The notes under the pieces: generated by a model
Database searches by the model: none
Told to the model about the DNA's origin: nothing
Seen by the model: only the letters and a program-made list of their open reading frames with translations
Source: an uncultured Lactobacillus sp.
Lineage (GTDB): Bacteria > Bacillota > Bacilli > Lactobacillales > Lactobacillaceae
Direction of reading: 5' to 3'
Assembly (NCBI GenBank): GCA_910587695.1
Contig: CAJUNC010000012.1
Location: forward strand, 22,871-86,870
DNA: 64,000 nt
In this document: piece after piece, positions 1 through 8,378 of the stretch
How the letters are laid out: each line of letters begins with the position of its first letter
Numbering within the stretch: position 1 is the stretch's first letter
Program-made: the position numbers and the translations under genes

Positions 1-1
1 G

Positions 2-3000
2 ACACAAACTGGTTTGACAGGGCAACACTACACGACGGGTGTTCCTAAGAATGCTAAAGTGGAAGAAGGTAAGTTCTTATACGCCGAAAACAGTCAAGGT
101 ACGATGTCTGAATTTCACAAGGGTATTGTTTTAATCAATAATTACCATGATGGCGTGATTGTTAAGTATACCGAATTAGATGACCAAGGAACTATGCAAT
201 ATGAATTTCTAGATGATCAGGGGTTCGCTGAGAAATTGTACAATGAAAGTACTGGTTCTAATGAGACTGGAGGGACCTTGAATGTAGGTCAAAGCTTGTT
301 ATACTCTGGTGATAGAGCAACATATCATATCTCTAACCCATACGTCCAACAAACTACCGATATCACATATGAATATCGTAAGTTAGGTAGCGTTGAGCTT
401 TATGATGAAAATGGCAAGTATCTAGGCCAAAAACAATATGTCAATGATACAAATGATGCTGCTAAGGCAAGCCTACCAACGATCCCTCAAAACTTTCCTC
501 AAGGTAACATCGAATACACTTTGGTAAAGACCCAAGAGCTTCCTAGTGATCTAAGCAGATCGATCAAGTATATCTATCGTGGGATCGAAACAAAGGTGAC
601 CCCCGATACTTATACTTTAACGACGAAATTTGTTGATGAAAATGGCAAAGAACTTAAAGCCGCTGAACCACAAACGATCACTTGGACAACGATAACTAAG
701 CGCGATATCCATACAAACAAAATTACCAAGCAGACTTCTCCAAGTAAAGATAGCTATGCTGCAGTAACTAGCCCAGTGATCGCTGGTTATTATGCAACAA
801 CAAAAAGCTTTAGCAGCAAAAAAGCTGAACCAAAAAATGTTACACAAACGATCATTTACCACAAGTTGGGCAAGATCATTGCTAAAGACAGCCAAGATAA
901 CAGGTTAACGACTGTTGACTATGAAAATGATGCTAACGATGCAACTAAGATCAAAGATATCGTAGCTCCAACGATCAAGGGTCATCATGTAAAAGATGAA
1001 GTTGTTCAACCAAGTGATCTAAGCCAGGATACAGTACTCAACTATGGTAAAGATACTCAAGTTGCGCAAATCAAGTATTGGGATGAGACAGATAACAAGT
1101 ATATTACTGATGATCAAGGAAACGATTTGGAAACAGTTGAAACTGGTGTTCACAATACTGAGATCTCACATGAAAAAGTAGCTAAACAGATCCACGCTTT
1201 GAAAGATAAAGGCTATGAATATGACGTCAACGATCAAGGATTTCCAACGGTCGATTTTGATGATGATGATTCAAAAACACAGACGTTTACAGTCAAATTA
1301 GTTCATGGTAAGAATGCGGAAAGCGAATCTAAGCAGATCACACGTAAGATCTGTATCCACCATCCTAAACAAAAAGATGAAAATAAGTCGCAAACAGCTA
1401 CTTTGACGCGAAATATTATACGTGACAGGGTAACTAATAAGATCATCCCAACTAGTGATTGGGTCTATGATAACTTTGATGAAGTAGCATTACCATCGTA
1501 CAAGGGATATAAGATCGATGAAACACCAGCTGAGATCCAAAATGGTAAAGTTGTTGCTAAAACAGTCACACCTGATGAAGAAGATGGTAAAAAGATCGAT
1601 GTTAAGTATATACCACTAGAACAACATGCTTTAGTCCAATATATGGATGATGATGAGAAAAAGATCTTAGACCAAGAAGACATCCAAGGTGTGACGGATG
1701 CAGCGATCGAACATAGTAATGTTGAAAAGATCAAAGCATATCGTGATAAAAACTATGAACTAGTCTCAGACGAATTAGCAGATGTAGTTGACCCACATTT
1801 CAATGCGGAAGATGCACCGCAAGTCTTTGTAGTTCATTTAAAACATAAACTAGAAAAGATCCCTGATAAGAAAACAGTGACTCGGACGATCACAGTTAAC
1901 ATGCCAAATGGGACAAAAAAAGAAGAAACTCAAAAAGCAACCTTTACCCGTACTGGTACTAAGGATCGGGTGACAGGTTCTATTGATTGGGACAAGTGGA
2001 GCCCAGCACAAGAATTTGACGCATACACCGTGCCAGTAGTGCCAGGTTATACACCAAATAAAACTACAGTAGAGAGAGCAACGGTGACAGCTGATGATGA
2101 AAACTCACCAGTCACGATCGATTACACAGCAAATGCTCAAGAAGTATTGATCAAATATATCGATGTAGATGACAATGGTAAAGAAGTGAAGAGTCAGCTT
2201 TTAGATGGTGTGACCGATCAAACGCTCCCTACAAAATATGAAGCCCCAGCTAACTATGAATTAGTAGCGAACCAAGATCTACCAGAAAAAGTTACCTTAA
2301 AGGCAAGCGACAACAACCCGATCATTGTGAAGGTACAACATAAGCATCAAGATGTGACAGATGAATATAGAAATGATGTACACAAGCAAGATAAAGTTGA
2401 TCATGCAGTCACAAGAACCATCACGATCAAGCATCCACATGCTTCAGATAAGACGAATACCCAATCACTTCACTTCACGCGTAAGGTAACACGTGATATG
2501 GCAACAGGACAAGATACATTTGGTGAATGGATCCCAGAAAATGCTGACTTCTTTGAAGAGTTTGCAGTACCAACATTAGCGTCAGATAAGGGTTATACAC
2601 CAGATAAAACAAAGGTCGAGCGTCTAGAACATATCACTGGTGATACAGCCGATAAAAATGATGTCGTTAAATTTACAGCCAATAGCCAAAAAGCACATGT
2701 GCACTACATTGACGATACGACAGGCAAGAAGTTAGAAGATGTTCATGTCACCGGTAAGACAGATGAACCGATCGACCATGATAGCAGATCTAAGGTACAA
2801 GATTACTTGGATAAAGGCTATAAATTAGTCTCAGATGACTTTGCGACAGCAGGTAAACCAAGTTACAATGCTGAAGATGAAGATCAACATTTCGAAGTTC
2901 ATTTGCAACATGGTCAAAAAGATGTGACCGATGAATATAAGCAAGATGATAAACGTAAAGATAAAGTTGATCATACAGTTAAGCGTGAAGTTATTATCAA

Positions 3001-4240
3001 CCATCCAAAAGAAGAGCCTGAATCACATGTTCAAACCGTACACTTCACGCGCAATGTAATGCGGGATATGGTGACAGGTGAAGAGAAGCCAGGTGAATGG
3101 ATCCCAGAAAATGCTGACTTCTTTGAAGAAGTACCAGTTTCACTTAAAGATTCAGATAAGGGCTATACACCAGCAAAAACGAAAGTCGATCGTTTGGAAA
3201 ATATTAGCGCCGATACACCAGATAAAAAAGAAGTTGTTGAATTTACACCAAATGAACAACATGCTTTAGTCAAATATGTAGATGACAACAACGGGACGCT
3301 TTTGGATGAAGAAGACATCCAAGGTGTGACGGATGCAGCGATCGAACATACAAATGATGAAAAGATCGCTGCATATCAGGCCCAAGGCTATGAACTAGTC
3401 TCAGATGAGTTGGCAGACGAAAGTGATCCTCATTTCAATGCGGAAGATGAAGCGCAAGTCTACACGGTTCATTTGAAACACGGTTCTAAAGTGGTCAAAG
3501 CCGATCCAAGTAATGCGGATAGCCAAAAAGAAGTAAAACGGACGATCATTGTGAATGCACCAGATGGAACTAAGACAACTAAGGTCCAAACGGTCGTCTT
3601 TACTCGTGATGGGTCAAAAGATCTTGTAACTGGTAAAATTTCTTACCCAGATTGGGATGAAATTGCAACAAAAGCCTTTTCAAAAGATGACGTGCCACAA
3701 TATTTAGGTTATACTTCAATGGTAGCTGGAAGAAAACAAACGACAATTGCTGCCAGAGATGTTCATCCAACTGATGCCGACCAAGTGATCGAAGTCAGCT
3801 ATGTTGCACGACCAAGTAAGCAAGTTATTACCTATCAAGACGAAAATGGTAACCAGATCAAGACACAAGTGATCACTGGTCAGACGGGTGAGACGGTAAA
3901 ATTAGTACCACTTCTCCCTGATGGTTGGGAATTGCTCGATCCTGATAGCTTACCTGAAAATGTGACATTTGCACCAGAAGAAAACCCAGTATTAGTCATC
4001 ACAGTTAAGCAGACTGTCACAAACGACAGTGCTAAAACTGAAAAGACCAGTGAAAATACTGAGCTAGCTAAGCAAGAAGTTGTAAATGACACAACTAATG
4101 AAAAGAATGAAGCAACACTTCCACAAATGGGTGAAAGTGATAGTGATAGTGAAGCCTTAGCTTTTAGTTTATTAGGTTTAGTAACAGCAGCCTTTTCCTT
4201 GTTTTATTTTGGCAAAGAGAGAAGAAAGACTGATAACTAA
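2..4240 (+). CDS. Mub-like mucus-binding, sortase-anchored surface protein (5' end outside window)
   Basis: The frame is open to the left edge, so the N-terminus and signal peptide lie outside the window; a TTG at 14 is only an internal codon. The first ~350 visible residues form a non-repeated region. From about 1060 to 4010 two repeat types alternate: MucBP/B1-like blocks that open with motifs such as ALVQYMDDD or VLIKYIDVDD, and five Mub B2-like blocks that open with VTRTI and contain FTR...KD(R/L)VTG. The C-terminus has LPQMG, a hydrophobic stretch and the basic tail KERRK, the layout of a sortase substrate; Met replaces the usual Thr of LPXTG. Proteins of this family are covalently anchored to the cell wall and bind mucus glycoproteins in lactobacilli. 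The ligand of this one is unknown. A single Cys is present, as expected for an exported Gram-positive protein. A terminator follows directly. Confidence 0.9.
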   Translation, partial: TQTGLTGQHYTTGVPKNAKVEEGKFLYAENSQGTMSEFHKGIVLINNYHDGVIVKYTELDDQGTMQYEFLDDQGFAEKLYNESTGSNETGGTLNVGQSLLYSGDRATYHISNPYVQQTTDITYEYRKLGSVELYDENGKYLGQKQYVNDTNDAAKASLPTIPQNFPQGNIEYTLVKTQELPSDLSRSIKYIYRGIETKVTPDTYTLTTKFVDENGKELKAAEPQTITWTTITKRDIHTNKITKQTSPSKDSYAAVTSPVIAGYYATTKSFSSKKAEPKNVTQTIIYHKLGKIIAKDSQDNRLTTVDYENDANDATKIKDIVAPTIKGHHVKDEVVQPSDLSQDTVLNYGKDTQVAQIKYWDETDNKYITDDQGNDLETVETGVHNTEISHEKVAKQIHALKDKGYEYDVNDQGFPTVDFDDDDSKTQTFTVKLVHGKNAESESKQITRKICIHHPKQKDENKSQTATLTRNIIRDRVTNKIIPTSDWVYDNFDEVALPSYKGYKIDETPAEIQNGKVVAKTVTPDEEDGKKIDVKYIPLEQHALVQYMDDDEKKILDQEDIQGVTDAAIEHSNVEKIKAYRDKNYELVSDELADVVDPHFNAEDAPQVFVVHLKHKLEKIPDKKTVTRTITVNMPNGTKKEETQKATFTRTGTKDRVTGSIDWDKWSPAQEFDAYTVPVVPGYTPNKTTVERATVTADDENSPVTIDYTANAQEVLIKYIDVDDNGKEVKSQLLDGVTDQTLPTKYEAPANYELVANQDLPEKVTLKASDNNPIIVKVQHKHQDVTDEYRNDVHKQDKVDHAVTRTITIKHPHASDKTNTQSLHFTRKVTRDMATGQDTFGEWIPENADFFEEFAVPTLASDKGYTPDKTKVERLEHITGDTADKNDVVKFTANSQKAHVHYIDDTTGKKLEDVHVTGKTDEPIDHDSRSKVQDYLDKGYKLVSDDFATAGKPSYNAEDEDQHFEVHLQHGQKDVTDEYKQDDKRKDKVDHTVKREVIINHPKEEPESHVQTVHFTRNVMRDMVTGEEKPGEWIPENADFFEEVPVSLKDSDKGYTPAKTKVDRLENISADTPDKKEVVEFTPNEQHALVKYVDDNNGTLLDEEDIQGVTDAAIEHTNDEKIAAYQAQGYELVSDELADESDPHFNAEDEAQVYTVHLKHGSKVVKADPSNADSQKEVKRTIIVNAPDGTKTTKVQTVVFTRDGSKDLVTGKISYPDWDEIATKAFSKDDVPQYLGYTSMVAGRKQTTIAARDVHPTDADQVIEVSYVARPSKQVITYQDENGNQIKTQVITGQTGETVKLVPLLPDGWELLDPDSLPENVTFAPEENPVLVITVKQTVTNDSAKTEKTSENTELAKQEVVNDTTNEKNEATLPQMGESDSDSEALAFSLLGLVTAAFSLFYFGKERRKTDN
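1618..3483 (+). repeat. Near-identical internal repeat blocks in the Mub-like gene
   Basis: Bases 1618-1852 and 3256-3483 encode nearly the same B1-like block, each with EDIQGVTDAAIEH, and about 40 bases (1676-1714 and 3312-3351) are almost identical at DNA level. Bases around 2350-2690 and 2920-3250 form a second similar pair (DVTDEY...KVDH, WIPENADFFEE). Such blocks can recombine and change adhesin length. They may also collapse in short-read assemblies. Confidence 0.8.
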
Positions 4241-4284
4241 AAAGAAATGATCGATGGATAGAAGTATTTTTAGTTAGCCATCGG

Positions 4285-4328
4285 AGGGACCACCTTAGAT
4301 GATCTAGTCATTTGTGGTGGTCTCTTTT
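4285..4328 (+). terminator. Rho-independent terminator of the Mub-like gene
   Basis: Inverted repeat GGGACCACC / GGTGGTCTC (one G-U pair) around a 21-base loop, followed by TTTT, 45 bases after the stop codon. It separates the adhesin from the downstream paralogous fragment. Confidence 0.8.
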
Positions 4329-4343
4329 AGTTTTAGGGGTTGA

Positions 4344-5285
4344 ATTAGAATTTTTAGAAATTTTTCTGACGGTATTGCCGTCAAATACCAAAAAGTAGTG
4401 GCCACAGCGCAAACAACATTTGAATTCGTTGATCCACGTGATCTGGAAACACCAGTTGCAATGTATTCGTACAAGACAAAAAAATTGGTAACAAGTGGGG
4501 TATTGGTTGCTGACGAAGTTCAAGAATTTGAACAGGTCAAGATGTTAGTTGGGCATATGTATCATCGAACAAAGCGCCAATTTAAGGTGATCGATCCATA
4601 TCGTAATGGGCCTTTAGAAAAAGAAAGTCTTGAATTGCGTGATGATCGGGGCAATATGTTGGGAGAAATGCCTTGTCAAAGGATCCCACACGGTCATGTG
4701 ATCGTGATCCCAACGATCTTTTCCAAAAATGATGAGTATTATACTTTAAAAGAGATCACGACTTTATTAAGAGATGATCAAAAAGCAACGATCGCCAAAT
4801 ATGAACTAGCTAAAGTTACCGAATCGTTGGATAAGACAACCTTGACGACACGCTTTGTGACTAAAGCCGGCCAGCCACTTTGCCGAGCAGCTAAACAGAC
4901 GATCACCTGGAAGACGCTTAAGTACCGAGATGCTAAAACCGGTCGTTGTTGGAGCGGTTCAAGTATTCCAGAAGAATCAAACTACGTAGCGGTCAAAAGT
5001 CCCTTGATCATGGGCTATGTGGCGCAAACAGCGGGCTTAGGACCAGCTAGCTTGAAAGCTAAAGAACAACAGATCATCTATCAAAAATTAGGTAAGATCA
5101 TTGCGATCGATAATGGTGGCAATATTTTAGGTACGAAAAAATATTGCAATGATCGAACAGATCCTACGCGAGCAGCTGAGACCTTTTTACCATACATCAA
5201 GGGTTATCGTCGTGCGATCAAAGCTGAAACGATCTTACCTAGTGATCCAAGTTGTGATATTTTTATTAAATATCTAGCCAATTGA
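4344..5285 (+). pseudogene. N-terminally truncated paralogue of the Mub-like N-terminal region (probable gene remnant)
   Basis: The longest ATG/GTG/TTG reading starts at GTG 4398, but the frame is open back to the TGA at 4341, and residues upstream of the GTG (SDGIAVKYQKV) already match the upstream protein (HDGVIVKYTEL). The protein follows the upstream Mub-like N-terminal region to its end: QTITW, KTGR/HTNK, IIYxKLGKIIA, LPSDPS/QPSDLS. It ends before the first Mub repeat. There is no signal peptide, no LPXTG and no convincing ribosome-binding site before any start. It carries five Cys where the parent region has none, unusual for an exported Gram-positive protein and consistent with relaxed selection or a cytoplasmic location. 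The simplest reading is a duplicated adhesin 5' end that lost its start and its 3' two thirds. Expression as a short cytoplasmic protein cannot be excluded. Confidence 0.65.
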
Positions 5286-5331
5286 TAAAGTAAACAAGCG
5301 TGTTTGTCAATGCGATCGGCACTGTATGAAT

Positions 5332-5373
5332 AAAAGAACCTTGCCATGATTTTATCGTGGCAAGGTTCTTTTA
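5332..5373. terminator. Bidirectional terminator
   Basis: Stem AAAAGAACCTTGCCA / TGGCAAGGTTCTTTT with A-run on the left and T-run on the right. It serves the plus-strand fragment ending at 5285 and the minus-strand XRE gene, whose stop codon lies at its right edge. Confidence 0.9.
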
Positions 5374-5721
5374 TCTGTAGATCATTTTGAAATCATCGAG
5401 CAATAGCAAAATATGTTGACTGATGCGTTCGCAAGCAGGGCGATCCATCGTCTTTAACTCATGAACGAGCTGCAATGAGCTAGGTGTTAAATGCGCCAAT
5501 GAGATGTTGTTTTCTTCTTGGAGCAATTCTGAGATCGAGATCTCAAGTGCCTGACAGATCGCATTGAGTTTTAAAATGCTGATATTTTTCTTTTGACCAC
5601 GTTCTAATTTAGAGATGAAATTGATCGAAAGGTCGCTATATTCGGCTAATTTTTCCTGTGTTAACTTAGCCTTGATTCGTTGTTTTCTGATTTTTTCACC
5701 AATCTGTAAGTCATTATCCAT
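5371..5721 (-). CDS. XRE-family transcriptional regulator
   Basis: The 116-residue protein has a classic lambda-repressor-like helix-turn-helix in its first ~65 residues: IGEKIRKQRIKAKLTQEKLA, then SINFISKLERG, and a closing SISELL. The ~45-residue tail has no recognisable sensor domain. It starts at ATG 5721, preceded by AAAGGGG at a good distance. The gene stands alone between a shared terminator and an AT-rich gap of 189 bases, so it may control itself or a distant target. I see no adjacent toxin or phage gene that would make it an antitoxin or prophage repressor. The family call is secure, the target is unknown. Confidence 0.88.
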   Translation of the reverse strand: MDNDLQIGEKIRKQRIKAKLTQEKLAEYSDLSINFISKLERGQKKNISILKLNAICQALEISISELLQEENNISLAHLTPSSLQLVHELKTMDRPACERISQHILLLLDDFKMIYR

Positions 5722-5910
5722 GAAATATTACCCCTTTACTGCAAGGAAATCATCTACATGGATAATAAAGATAGTATTAATATATTAACACGATTTATAG
5801 TAACTGAATTTCTGTATTTTAAATCAAATAATTGTACTATAATCTTATAAATTTATTTTTTGATATTAAAAAAAGCTGATATGTTCACTAAATACCAACT
5901 TTTTGTTATA

Positions 5911-6426
5911 TTAAATATTTTTGACCATGATCAGGTCGGTCTGTTCGTCAGCTCCCATGAAAAATGAGTGTGAGCCGTGTTGAGTAAAGCCCATCTTTTC
6001 ATAGAAAGCAAGGGCGGGATAATTTTTCTCCCACACACCAAGCCAGATCGTGCTGCAATTTTTTTCTTGAGCGAGCTTGAGCGCTTCTTGGAATAAAAAG
6101 CGTCCCAACCCATGGCGCTTGAAGGCTGATCTGATGTAGATGCGTTCGATCTCAAGGGCGTTAGGGGCAATATGTTCACTTTGGGCCTCGTTTAAGTTGA
6201 TCTTTAAATAGCCAGCAAGTTGTTCATCCAAGTAAACAAAGTAAAATTGTGAGTTAGGCTCATTTAGCTCGGCAGTCAATTTATTGAGGTCATAGGCTGT
6301 CTTTAAGTAATCTGCGAGGTCTTTTGAGCTATTTTGGTCTTTAAAAGTATCGCTAAAAGTCTCAATGCTTATTTTTTGTAGTATTTCAACTTCAGCTGCA
6401 GTGATGCGTTTTAATGTTTTTGTCAT
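5911..6426 (-). CDS. paiA: GNAT N-acetyltransferase, PaiA-like (spermidine/spermine acetyltransferase)
   Basis: I chose ATG 6426 because AGGAG lies just upstream; a longer frame to 6477 would overlap the marR gene. The 171-residue product has the GNAT acetyl-CoA loop (RHGLGRFLF, around residues 105-113) and the motifs IETFSDTF near the start, LEIERIYI and IWLGVWEKN...AFYEKMGF near the end. This is the pattern I know from Bacillus subtilis PaiA, which acetylates polyamines. The cytoplasmic enzyme would lower polyamine toxicity; the substrate here is inferred. It is the second gene of an operon with marR, 11 bases downstream, so it is probably controlled by that regulator. Confidence 0.82.
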   Translation of the reverse strand: MTKTLKRITAAEVEILQKISIETFSDTFKDQNSSKDLADYLKTAYDLNKLTAELNEPNSQFYFVYLDEQLAGYLKINLNEAQSEHIAPNALEIERIYIRSAFKRHGLGRFLFQEALKLAQEKNCSTIWLGVWEKNYPALAFYEKMGFTQHGSHSFFMGADEQTDLIMVKNI

Positions 6427-6437
6427 GATCTTTACTC

Positions 6438-6890
6438 CTAATAATTTCGTTTTTGGCCTTTTTTGACGATCTCCCAATCTTTTTCGATGTTACTGCGCAC
6501 TTGTTGCAATAGTTGTTGCAATTGTACTTGTTGTTTTGCAGTCAAATGTTTTAGCGCCGTTTGTTCTGAGTAGTTATGCTCAGAACGAAGCGTAGGATAG
6601 ATCTGAGCTCCTTTTTTAGTTACAAAAAGGGGCTTATTTTTTTTGTTGTCAGGTTGAGTACGACGTTCGATCAAACCGTTGGCTACTAGTTTTTTGATCG
6701 CTCGTGAAGCCGTGGTCTTATCGACTTTAAGGCAATTAGCCAACTCTTCTAAGATGATCCCGGGCTGTTCGTAGATCCTGACCAAGTAGAGATATTGTCC
6801 CTTGGAGAGTCTTAGATCTTTGAATTCGACATTGCTGATCGAATCTAAAGCTCGGGCGATCGTGCCGATCTCACGTAAGATCTCTGTCAT
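6438..6890 (-). CDS. MarR-family transcriptional regulator
   Basis: The start at ATG 6890 follows AAGGAAG; an upstream in-frame ATG has no such site. The 150-residue protein has the winged helix-turn-helix of MarR repressors: LSKGQYLYLVRIYE, ILEELANCLKVDKTTASRAI, KKLVANGLIERR, then the wing TQPDNKKNKPLFVTKKG. The C-terminal helices form the dimer domain. No conserved redox Cys of the OhrR type is visible. It heads a two-gene operon with the PaiA-like acetyltransferase, and its own promoter contains a palindrome over the -35 box, so autorepression relieved by a small ligand is likely. The ligand is not predictable from sequence. Confidence 0.9.
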   Translation of the reverse strand: MTEILREIGTIARALDSISNVEFKDLRLSKGQYLYLVRIYEQPGIILEELANCLKVDKTTASRAIKKLVANGLIERRTQPDNKKNKPLFVTKKGAQIYPTLRSEHNYSEQTALKHLTAKQQVQLQQLLQQVRSNIEKDWEIVKKGQKRNY

Positions 6891-6912
6891 TTTGAACACT
6901 TCCTTTTGTTTT

Positions 6913-6944
6913 AGTATATTTGATTTTAGTTGTAAATGCAACTA
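6913..6944 (-). promoter_or_regulatory. marR-paiA promoter with overlapping palindromic operator
   Basis: Read on the minus strand: -35 TTGCAT (6941-6936), 17-base spacer, -10 TATACT (6918-6913). The palindrome TAGTTG-TAAATG-CAACTA (6927-6944) covers the -35 box, the expected geometry for MarR autorepression. Confidence 0.75.
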
Positions 6945-6974
6945 TTGTTGAGAACGGAAATGAAACCGTTAAAA

Positions 6975-6983
6975 TGGTATAAT
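6975..6983 (+). promoter_or_regulatory. Extended -10 promoter of the HAD phosphatase gene
   Basis: TGGTATAAT is an extended -10 element (TGnTATAAT). No good -35 box sits 17 bases upstream. It lies about 65 bases before the start codon and faces away from the marR promoter. Confidence 0.55.
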
Positions 6984-7047
6984 AGCTCTTGAACAATTAG
7001 AAATGAAGGGCATGTGACGCACTAATGTCGCATGGTAGGTGAGCATT

Positions 7048-7860
7048 TTGGATATAAAGATGGTAGCGATCGATATCGACGGTACGTTGGTCAATGATCA
7101 CAAGCAGATCGGTGAAAAAACTAAAGTAGCGATCAAACAAGCGCGCAAACAAGGTGTTTATGTGGTCTTATGTACTGGCCGACCATTGTCTGGAGTCAAG
7201 GATTATTTAGAAGAATTAGACTTGGCAGGAGAAGACGACTATGCGATCACCTTTAATGGGGCTAAAGCACAGGTCACAGGGACAGGGAAAGCGATCTTTG
7301 AAAATCTCTTATCTACTGAACAAGTAGCTCGCTTGGATCAAGTAAGTCATGAACTCCAGATCAGAGGTCAGATCGTCATGCCAAATTCTGAAGTTATTAC
7401 GACCTTTAAAAATATCAGTCCATACACCGTACTTGATGCATTTTATACAAAAATGCCACTTTATTATTGTGAGCCAGAAAAAATAACCACACATCCGGCA
7501 GCTGCTAAATATATGTGGGTCGATGAACCAGAAGTGATCGCAGCTAAGATCAAGGACTTAGATCCAGAAGTGATCGCGGATAATTATACGGTTCGTAGTG
7601 CGCCGTGGTTCTTTGAGATCATGCATCCTAAAGCTCATAAAGGGGCGGCCGTGCTCGAATTAGGCAAGTATTTAGGCCTAACTAAAGAGCAGATCATGGT
7701 TTTAGGAGATGAAAACAATGATCTGACAATGTTTGAAATGGCTGGATTTGGAGTCGCGATGGGCAATGCTAATGACCAGATCAAAGACCTTGCTAGTGCA
7801 GTCACAGCTGATAATGATCATGATGGTGTCGGTGTGGCACTTGAAAAATATGTACTTTAA
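7048..7860 (+). CDS. Cof-type HAD-IIB family sugar-phosphate phosphatase
   Basis: I prefer TTG 7048 because AGGTGAG lies just upstream; the in-frame GTG at 7039 lies inside that site. The ~270-residue protein has HAD motif I DIDGT (nucleophile Asp9, acid Asp11), motif II TGRP and motif IV GDENNDLTM, with the IIB-type cap between them. The C-terminal GVAMGNAND is typical of the Cof/YidA group. Members dephosphorylate sugar phosphates or flavin and pyridoxal precursors; the substrate cannot be read from sequence. Motif I starts only nine residues in, as is normal for the family. It has its own extended -10 promoter, and a small membrane protein gene follows 22 bases later, so the two may be cotranscribed. 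Confidence 0.88.
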   Translation: MDIKMVAIDIDGTLVNDHKQIGEKTKVAIKQARKQGVYVVLCTGRPLSGVKDYLEELDLAGEDDYAITFNGAKAQVTGTGKAIFENLLSTEQVARLDQVSHELQIRGQIVMPNSEVITTFKNISPYTVLDAFYTKMPLYYCEPEKITTHPAAAKYMWVDEPEVIAAKIKDLDPEVIADNYTVRSAPWFFEIMHPKAHKGAAVLELGKYLGLTKEQIMVLGDENNDLTMFEMAGFGVAMGNANDQIKDLASAVTADNDHDGVGVALEKYVL

Positions 7861-7882
7861 GAGCTAGAAAGGAAGTAGTGAG

Positions 7883-8305
7883 ATGGGAATTGTTGGTGAA
7901 TTTTTGATCCATAGATGGTATGTTTTTGTGATCGCCATCTTATATTGGATCGTGATGAAATATCTAGGAAAAGGGACACGCTTTGCCCGCGAAACAAGCC
8001 AAGTGTCGGCCACTTTGCAGATCTTGTTCTTACTTGTTTATACAGGGTCAGCATTATGGTTGTTAGCTTCAAAAACGGCTGCTAGTCAAGCCTTTACTTT
8101 ATTTACGCTGGTGGTCAACATTGGCGGAGTCGTGTTAGTCTTACCGCTGTTTTTGTTGATCTTGTATCGTTTATGTACTGCTAAATTTTTAGCTGGATTT
8201 CCTGAATGGGGCAAGAATTTATTTCGCTTAGTTTGTTTTGCCTTATTAGGCTTTTTCTCTTACCCTATTTTGGCGATAGTCGTGACTTTATATTACGGCT
8301 GGTAA
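7883..8305 (+). CDS. Small membrane protein of unknown function (DUF3397-like)
   Basis: The 140-residue product starts at ATG 7883 after AAAGGAAG. It is mostly hydrophobic, with about four membrane segments (roughly residues 9-26, 45-63, 70-97 and 112-138) and short basic loops such as KYLGKGTRF. It has no signal peptide, no Cys pair and no obvious catalytic motif. Size and topology resemble the DUF3397 membrane proteins of lactobacilli, but I cannot confirm that family by eye. It lies 22 bases after the HAD gene and before the copper operon, which has its own operator. It is therefore more likely linked to the HAD gene than to copper export. Confidence 0.6.
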   Translation: MGIVGEFLIHRWYVFVIAILYWIVMKYLGKGTRFARETSQVSATLQILFLLVYTGSALWLLASKTAASQAFTLFTLVVNIGGVVLVLPLFLLILYRLCTAKFLAGFPEWGKNLFRLVCFALLGFFSYPILAIVVTLYYGW

Positions 8306-8348
8306 AATGAGCTTTTTAGTATCACCTTAGGCTTGTTTTGTGATAAAC

Positions 8349-8358
8349 TACAACTGTA
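8349..8358 (+). promoter_or_regulatory. cop box (CopY-type operator) upstream of copA
   Basis: TACAACTGTA matches the CopY operator consensus TACAnnTGTA exactly. It lies about 20 bases before copA, just downstream of a -10-like GATAAA (8342-8347). No copY gene is present in the window, so the repressor would act from elsewhere in the genome. Confidence 0.75.
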
Positions 8359-8378
8359 AACGATTAGAGGTGAGGTAG

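Noticed and set aside
4398..5285. Independent second adhesin gene
   Set aside because: No signal peptide, no anchor, no repeats, no good start site, and homology extends upstream of the GTG to a stop codon; a truncated paralogue explains it better.
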